The position numbers and the translations under genes were made by a program. Below, piece after piece: positions 35,608-40,001 of a stretch of DNA of 40,001 nucleotides (its first letter is position 1; every line of letters begins with the position of its first letter). Source of the DNA: Silicimonas sp. (GTDB taxonomy: Bacteria; Pseudomonadota; Alphaproteobacteria; Rhodobacterales; Rhodobacteraceae); NCBI GenBank assembly GCA_022824315.1, contig JAJEAC010000182.1, positions 1 to 40,001 of the forward strand, in the 5' to 3' direction. Under the pieces are notes generated by a model, which made no database searches, had not been told where the DNA came from, and saw nothing but the letters and a program-made list of their open reading frames with translations.

Positions 35608-36771
35608 TCAATCCGGGACAATCTGACCAGACAGAGAATTGATCGTCATCGTCTGGTCTGGCTGAAAATGAATGACCGATCTGATTGACTCGCCCGCCTT
35701 GAGCAGGTCAAAGGCCGTGTTGATCTGTCCATGGTTCATGTGGTGCGTGATGTACGGATCCACGCTGAAATCTCCACGCAACCACTCGTCTACCATGCCC
35801 GGCAATTGGCTCCGGCCCAGGACACCGCCAAAGGCCGTTCCACGCCAGACCCTGCCCGTGACAAGCTGGAAGGGCCGTGTCGAAATTTCTTGGCCCTCAC
35901 CGGCGACTCCGATCACGGTACACTCGCCCCAACCCTTGTGGCATGCCTCGAGCGCCGAGCGCATCAGTTCAACGTTGCCGACGGCTTCGAAGGTATAGTC
36001 CAGTCCGCCTTCTGTCATTTCGATCAGGACTTCGTGGATGGGTGCTGAATGATCCTTTGGATTCAAGCATTCAGTTGCCCCCAATGACATGGCGAGAGGG
36101 AACTTCTTGGGGTTGATGTCAACGCCGATGATCCGTGACGCGCCCTTCAGCACCGCGCCCTGGATCACCGCCATGCCGACCGCACCCAAACCGAAGACCG
36201 CGACCGTTGCGCCCGCCTCGACCTTGGCCGTGTTGCGCACGGCGCCGATCCCTGTTGGAACCGCACAGCCCATCACGGACGCCTTCGACAGCGGTGCCTC
36301 TTTCGAGATCTTGGCCACGGAAATCTCGGGCAGCACCGTATACTCGCTAAACGTGCTGGTGCCCATGTAGTGCAGAACTTGTTTGCCCTTATGGGAAAAG
36401 CGGGACGTTCCATCGGGCATCAGTCCAGCGCCCTGCGTGGCGCGGATTGTCTGGCAGAGATTGGTCTTTCCAGATTTTATGTAGGGGCAGTCGGGGTCCT
36501 CAGGAACATAGAGCGGGATCACGTGGTCGCCGGGCTTGACGGAAGTCACGCCCGTCCCGACCTCTTCGACAACCCCGCAGCCCTCATGACCGAGAATGCA
36601 GGGGAATAGGCCTTCGGGGTCTTCGCCAGACAGCGTGAACACGTCCGTGTGGCACAGGCTGGTCGTTACAATGCGGACCAAGACCTCGCCGTCCTTCGGA
36701 CCTTCCAGGTCAATCTCCTCGATTTCCAGCGGCTGATTTGGGCCCCAGGCAATTGCGGCACGGGTTTTCAT
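35608..36771 (-). CDS. class III alcohol dehydrogenase/S-(hydroxymethyl)glutathione dehydrogenase with altered structural zinc site
   Basis: A 387-residue medium-chain dehydrogenase. The class III pattern is clear ([37 protein letters not shown]), so the expected role is NAD- and glutathione-dependent oxidation of formaldehyde. The catalytic zinc ligands are intact: Cys40 ([10 protein letters not shown]), His62-Glu63 (GHEGCG) and Cys169 (MGCAVPTG). The structural zinc lobe, normally C-x2-C-x2-C-x7-C, reads [17 protein letters not shown]: the first Cys is Asp92 and the third is Ile98, with only Cys95 and Cys106 left. The C-terminus is about 12 residues longer than usual. GGAGG lies 6 bases before the ATG, which is 17 bases after the DUF1826 gene. 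It may be a paralogue of the standard enzyme. Confidence 0.92.
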   Translation of the reverse strand: MKTRAAIAWGPNQPLEIEEIDLEGPKDGEVLVRIVTTSLCHTDVFTLSGEDPEGLFPCILGHEGCGVVEEVGTGVTSVKPGDHVIPLYVPEDPDCPYIKSGKTNLCQTIRATQGAGLMPDGTSRFSHKGKQVLHYMGTSTFSEYTVLPEISVAKISKEAPLSKASVMGCAVPTGIGAVRNTAKVEAGATVAVFGLGAVGMAVIQGAVLKGASRIIGVDINPKKFPLAMSLGATECLNPKDHSAPIHEVLIEMTEGGLDYTFEAVGNVELMRSALEACHKGWGECTVIGVAGEGQEISTRPFQLVTGRVWRGTAFGGVLGRSQLPGMVDEWLRGDFSVDPYITHHMNHGQINTAFDLLKAGESIRSVIHFQPDQTMTINSLSGQIVPD

Positions 36772-36788
36772 GGCGACCTCCAGATCTT

Positions 36789-37448
36789 TCAGTGAATGGT
36801 TGTGTGGGAAAGGTCCGGCTCGTCGTCCAGATCAAATACGGGGTCCAACACCAGGACGAGTCGGGCTTCACCCGTTCGTTCGATTGGGGGCGAGCGATGC
36901 AACAGCCCTGGCGGGGGCTGCACAGGCCACAGCGTTCCACGCAGCAGGATTGGAGAACCGGTTTGAACGGTGAACACACGCTTTGGATCATTGCCGTCAG
37001 TGGAAATTCCGTATTGCGTTCCCGTGCCGCGATAGGTGCAGACCAAACGGGCCGTGATTGCGTCGACATGGAACTTCCAGCAGGCGTTGGTCGTTACCGC
37101 GTCCAGCCGCAATCGCAGGAACCTTGCTTTCATCAGGCCCCCGAACATGTCGGCCAAGGACACGATATCCTCTTGAAGCCAGTCTCGTTCGGAGCCGGGC
37201 GGCAACCCCGAAATGTCGAACAGGTGCCCAACAGCATCAGAGATTGCGTTCCGCGGCAGAACGACCTTGCCACGAGGCAAAATCTCCGGGTCGAGCCCAT
37301 CCAACCATGTTTGGACATGCTGAGGGGTTTGCCGACGCCAGATGGCTGCGGCGCAACCGGGTTGCCGGAAGCTGCTGAGCGCCGCCGGGTCATCCGCGAC
37401 ACCAACACCGACAGTCGCGCCCTTCACGGTCCCTCTGACGAAGTTCAT
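36789..37448 (-). CDS. DUF1826 domain protein
   Basis: A 219-residue protein from ATG 37448. The body shows [20 protein letters not shown], then [16 protein letters not shown] and LLRGTLWP...[21 protein letters not shown], which I recognise as DUF1826. His and Arg residues near the C-terminus ([21 protein letters not shown]) recall a small jelly-roll, perhaps a metal-binding oxygenase-like fold; this is only a guess. Its ATG overlaps the cobW stop (ATGA), so the two proteins are made together. The frame extends 8 codons upstream into cobW without a binding site. Function is unknown. Confidence 0.8.
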   Translation of the reverse strand: MNFVRGTVKGATVGVGVADDPAALSSFRQPGCAAAIWRRQTPQHVQTWLDGLDPEILPRGKVVLPRNAISDAVGHLFDISGLPPGSERDWLQEDIVSLADMFGGLMKARFLRLRLDAVTTNACWKFHVDAITARLVCTYRGTGTQYGISTDGNDPKRVFTVQTGSPILLRGTLWPVQPPPGLLHRSPPIERTGEARLVLVLDPVFDLDDEPDLSHTTIH

Positions 37449-38659
37449 GCCGCTTCCTCTACGCGCCGCCATCCCGGAAACGGGTCAGGCAGGTCCAAGG
37501 GCAAGGCATCCGGCCCATCCGCTGCGACAAGCGGCAAGATGCAAGCATCAAGCCTGGACTTCAGTGACGGCCAATCAATGTCCGACCCGATGAACACCAG
37601 TTCTTGACGCCGGTCGCCCCAAGGCTCTGACCAATGCTGCTGCAAATAGGCATGGGAAGAGGCGTGTTCCGGCCAACCCTCTTTCGGAACGGATGCCCAC
37701 CACGTGCCGATGGGTTTGACACTGGACAGTGCGCCGGCCAGTGAGAACTCCGCCACCCAATCGGGCCTTGTCGCGATCCAGAAATGACCCTTGGCCCGGA
37801 TGACGCCGGGCATATCGCCGTTCAGAACCGCCAGAATCCTCTCAGGGACGAACGGCTGCCGCGCCCGGTAGACATGGCTGGTGATGCCGTATTCCTCGGT
37901 CTCTGGCACATGTTCGGCAAATCCATAGAGCTCTTTCGCCCAGATCGGGTGCTCGTGCGCCTTGTCGAAATCAAAGAGGCCGGTATCCAGAATCTTGCCA
38001 GCAGGGACGTCCGAGTGATCTGTCTCGATGATCTCCGCATTCGCGTTCAGGCTGCGGATGATCTTGCGCGCGGCATCGACTTGGCCTTCAGTCGCGTCGG
38101 CGACCTTGTTCAAGACCACGACATCGGCGAATTCCATCTGATCCGTGAGAAGGTGGACCAGCGTGCGCTTGTCCTCGTCCCCCGTGACCTCGCCGCGGTC
38201 GCGCAGAAGGTCGTGGCTGGAGAAGTCCTTGAGCAGATTTGCGGCATCGACAACAGTCACCATCGTGTCAAGGCGGGCCACATCCGACAGGCTGTCACCA
38301 AACTCGTCCCGAAATTCGAAGGTCGCCGCGACTGGCAAAGGTTCGGATATGCCGGTCGACTCGATCAGGAGGTAGTCAAAGCGGCGTTCGGCGGCGAGAC
38401 GGCGAACTTCATCCAGCAGGTCGTCACGAAGGGTGCAGCAGATACAGCCATTCGACATTTCCACCAGCGTTTCATCCGTCCGACTGAGTTCAGTGTCCGC
38501 CCGCACCAGGTCTGCGTCGATGTTAACCTCGGACATGTCATTGACGATCACCGCGACCCGACGACCTTCGCGGTTGTTCAGCACTCGGTTCAGGAGGGTG
38601 GTCTTGCCTGCTCCAAGAAAGCCGGAAAGAACCGTGACGGGAAGGCGAGTGTCTGCCAT
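37445..38659 (-). CDS. COG0523 (CobW/YjiA/ZNG1-type) GTPase, putative metal chaperone
   Basis: A 404-residue G3E GTPase. Walker A is [13 protein letters not shown] (12-24). The metal-binding CxCC motif is NGCICC (Cys72, Cys74, Cys75), followed by ESTGISEP and the base-specificity motif VVLNKVAD. The C-terminal CobW domain begins near residue 270 ([20 protein letters not shown]) and contains [13 protein letters not shown]. Family members deliver zinc or other metals to client enzymes. The strong GGAG upstream supports ATG 38659. It heads a cobW-DUF1826-alcohol dehydrogenase operon and is divergent from an Rrf2 gene. The presence of a zinc enzyme in the operon makes zinc the likely metal, but cobalt cannot be excluded. 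Confidence 0.92.
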   Translation of the reverse strand: MADTRLPVTVLSGFLGAGKTTLLNRVLNNREGRRVAVIVNDMSEVNIDADLVRADTELSRTDETLVEMSNGCICCTLRDDLLDEVRRLAAERRFDYLLIESTGISEPLPVAATFEFRDEFGDSLSDVARLDTMVTVVDAANLLKDFSSHDLLRDRGEVTGDEDKRTLVHLLTDQMEFADVVVLNKVADATEGQVDAARKIIRSLNANAEIIETDHSDVPAGKILDTGLFDFDKAHEHPIWAKELYGFAEHVPETEEYGITSHVYRARQPFVPERILAVLNGDMPGVIRAKGHFWIATRPDWVAEFSLAGALSSVKPIGTWWASVPKEGWPEHASSHAYLQQHWSEPWGDRRQELVFIGSDIDWPSLKSRLDACILPLVAADGPDALPLDLPDPFPGWRRVEEAA

Positions 38660-38766
38660 GAATGCGCTCCAATCGGGTGTCCCCGAGAGTCACGCAACTT
38701 ATGCAGTTACTAGACGAATGCAACCGCAATTGTTACGTATACCGTCCATTTGGAGAAAATCCGGAC
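38660..38766. promoter_or_regulatory. divergent control region between cobW and the Rrf2 regulator
   Basis: This 107-base spacer must contain both promoters and the likely operator for the regulator. It is AT-richer than its surroundings. Two gttac pentamers lie at 38706-38710 and 38732-38736, and the second belongs to an imperfect palindrome, gttacgtatac. I see no clear Zur-type palindrome. Confidence 0.5.
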
Positions 38767-39171
38767 ATGAAGCGCAATAGCCGCCTGTCCCTTGCCCTTC
38801 ATACCCTCGGCCACATGGCAGGGGACCCGACTCGCGTGAGAACATCGGCGGATATTGCCGACCATGCCGGGACAAACCCCGTGGTGGTTCGCCGGGTTCT
38901 GGGTCGGCTTCGTGAAGCAGGTCTCTTGACATCGGAGAAGGGTCACGCGGGTGGCTGGCGCTTGGCCCGTGACCCGGAGAGCATCACGCTGGCGGATGTG
39001 TATCTTGCGCTGGACGAAAGCTTGATCGCGACGGGCAATGAAGAAGTTGCCCCCGAGTGTTCGGTTGAACATGCACTTCATCGTCGCGTTTCCAGCGTGA
39101 TGAAGGAAATCGAGCAGAGCCTGGTCGAACGTCTTGGCGAAACCACTATCTCCGAAGTCCGTGGCGAATAG
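38767..39171 (+). CDS. Rrf2 family transcriptional regulator
   Basis: A 134-residue regulator. The winged helix-turn-helix includes TSADIADHAGTNPVVVRRVL and LREAGLLTSEKGHAGGWRLA, typical of Rrf2 proteins. The usual three Cys residues that hold an Fe-S cluster in IscR and NsrR are missing; only one Cys (VAPECSVEHAL) is present, as in the YwnA-like group, so sensing would use a thiol or a ligand. ATG 38767 starts the protein at the usual MKRNSRLSLALHTL. The divergent position suggests control of the cobW operon. Confidence 0.88.
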   Translation: MKRNSRLSLALHTLGHMAGDPTRVRTSADIADHAGTNPVVVRRVLGRLREAGLLTSEKGHAGGWRLARDPESITLADVYLALDESLIATGNEEVAPECSVEHALHRRVSSVMKEIEQSLVERLGETTISEVRGE

Positions 39172-39482
39172 CCGACGACCGCAGACATGCGCGTGCTTCA
39201 TGCGGTCCATGCTTGCAAGCGGTCGAATTCCTCATTGTGACCGCACCTGCCCCTGGGGAAACACCGCAAAAATGATGCTGCGTGCCAAAACAATTTTCCG
39301 ATCCGAAATCTCTCAGTCGCCATGACCGGCGGCAGCAAGTGAGATCGTACGGTGGAATACGGTCACACCGTCCCCCGCGCCCTGAAGACGTCCAACGGAA
39401 TTCAACATGTCGAGTGGGTGCTGCTGGCCCACGACCTGCGACGCTGCCTGACCCTGTGGTTGCTTGAAATGGGTTTTTGTCG
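39172..39482. other. region downstream of the Rrf2 gene
   Basis: I recognise no gene in these 311 bases. A minus-strand open frame crosses it but has no family pattern. Confidence 0.4.
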
Positions 39483-40001
39483 ATGGATGAGAGGACTCCA
39501 CGAGATGATCTTCTTGCACAGTGCCTTTTCCGAGACGCTGTCGTCTCCTTCATGTCCTGCTTTGACAAGGGCAAGGGACCCGCTTCCCTGGATGAGCAGT
39601 CCTTGTACGCTTCGCTGGACGGGGACCTGACGGCATTCCAGCGGTTTCCTGACGTGCGCAACCAGTCCATTGCCCACAGATACGGCCCGCAAGGGCCCGT
39701 CAGGTCCCCGGTATCGGACAAGGCGGCGTCCACGCCCGACTCGGCCACGAAACGGTCGAAGTCGCCGGCCGCCCCGACGCTCGCCCGGTCCGCCTCGCAA
39801 GCGCCCCGCGCACCGGAGTTGCGCGGCTGTTGGGTTTCAGGATGTTTCGGCGGGGAGGGTGCGATCTCGTGCCGGACCCGGACCCGAAACCGGAACGCCG
39901 CAGAACCCTGGAACTGCCGCCGCCCGCAGGCTCCGCGTGGCCCGCAGTCCACCGGTGGCTCACAAGGGAGAGAGCCCTCCCGCACAATCTCGTCGCAGCC
40001 C
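39483..40001 (+). CDS. open frame running off the right edge, unknown
   Basis: From ATG 39483 the plus frame is open for at least 173 codons to the end of the window. The first 80 residues look protein-like: MDERTPRDDLLAQCLFRDAV, then FDKGKGPASLDEQSLYASLD and FQRFPDVRNQSIAHRYGP. The DVRNxxIAHRYGP segment recalls a helical AbiV/HEPN-like pattern in which Arg and His are catalytic, but this is weak. After about 39715 the composition turns Ala-, Ser- and Arg-rich, and coding there is doubtful, perhaps another gene remnant in a different frame. There is only a weak ribosome binding site (GGG). This is a low-confidence call. Confidence 0.35.
   Translation, partial: MDERTPRDDLLAQCLFRDAVVSFMSCFDKGKGPASLDEQSLYASLDGDLTAFQRFPDVRNQSIAHRYGPQGPVRSPVSDKAASTPDSATKRSKSPAAPTLARSASQAPRAPELRGCWVSGCFGGEGAISCRTRTRNRNAAEPWNCRRPQAPRGPQSTGGSQGREPSRTISSQP

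Noticed and set aside
38660..38766. Zur box upstream of cobW
   Set aside because: The region has only short repeats (gttac twice) and an imperfect palindrome; it lacks the long AT-rich dyad expected for a Zur site.
1..40001. CRISPR array, tRNA or rRNA genes, prophage modules, plasmid origin
   Set aside because: Reading through the window I found no regularly spaced repeats, no tRNA-like T-arm/acceptor pattern I could fold, no rRNA stretch and no phage structural genes.

Overview
The window looks like a chromosomal stretch of an alphaproteobacterium, most probably Rhodobacterales (Roseobacter/Paracoccaceae type). The clues are high GC, a GcrA cell-cycle regulator, a membrane-anchored cytochrome c of the CycM type divergent from prephenate dehydratase, an argD-argF pair, a DUF6525 protein and several peptide and methylamine catabolic genes. 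I identify it from remembered protein families, not from a search.

Layout. 1-1116: partial IS630-family element whose transposase is split over two frames. 1298-1615: C-terminal stump of a TrlF-like ATPase. 2032-7873 (minus): complete yejABEF-type peptide/microcin C importer. 8080-14540: mostly core genes (cycM, pheA, an FMN reductase, gcrA, an orphan DUF433 protein, an NTF2-like protein, argD, argF). 14629-16176: Ppx/GppA phosphatase. 17053-18937: RidA-cupin pair and an aldo/keto reductase. 19109-26750: a block bounded by two copies of a 46-bp direct repeat; it holds a decayed AbiE toxin-antitoxin pair and an amidase plus dipeptide-type ABC importer operon. 26913-29287: a scar of frameshifted small genes, a broken IS66 transposase and the tail of a TolB-like propeller gene. 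29609-34654: a plus-strand catabolic operon (Gfo/Idh dehydrogenase, Rieske oxygenase, a 78-residue protein, FAD/GcvT demethylase). 34892-35200: a second, different IS66-like remnant. 35330-39171: DUF6525, then a minus-strand operon cobW-DUF1826-class III alcohol dehydrogenase, divergent from an Rrf2 regulator. An open frame runs off the right edge.

How the genes may work together. The Rieske oxygenase and the FAD/GcvT protein fit stepwise removal of N-methyl groups from a betaine-like compound, giving formaldehyde and a tetrahydrofolate-bound C1 unit. The glutathione-dependent formaldehyde dehydrogenase encoded 1 kb away could oxidise the formaldehyde. That dehydrogenase keeps its catalytic zinc ligands but has lost two of the four structural-zinc cysteines, and it is co-transcribed with a COG0523 GTPase of the metallochaperone family. 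This suggests a zinc-economy arrangement and is the most interesting point of the window. The two peptide importers and the amidase point to a life on peptides and amides. The accessory junctions carry many decayed mobile and defence genes.
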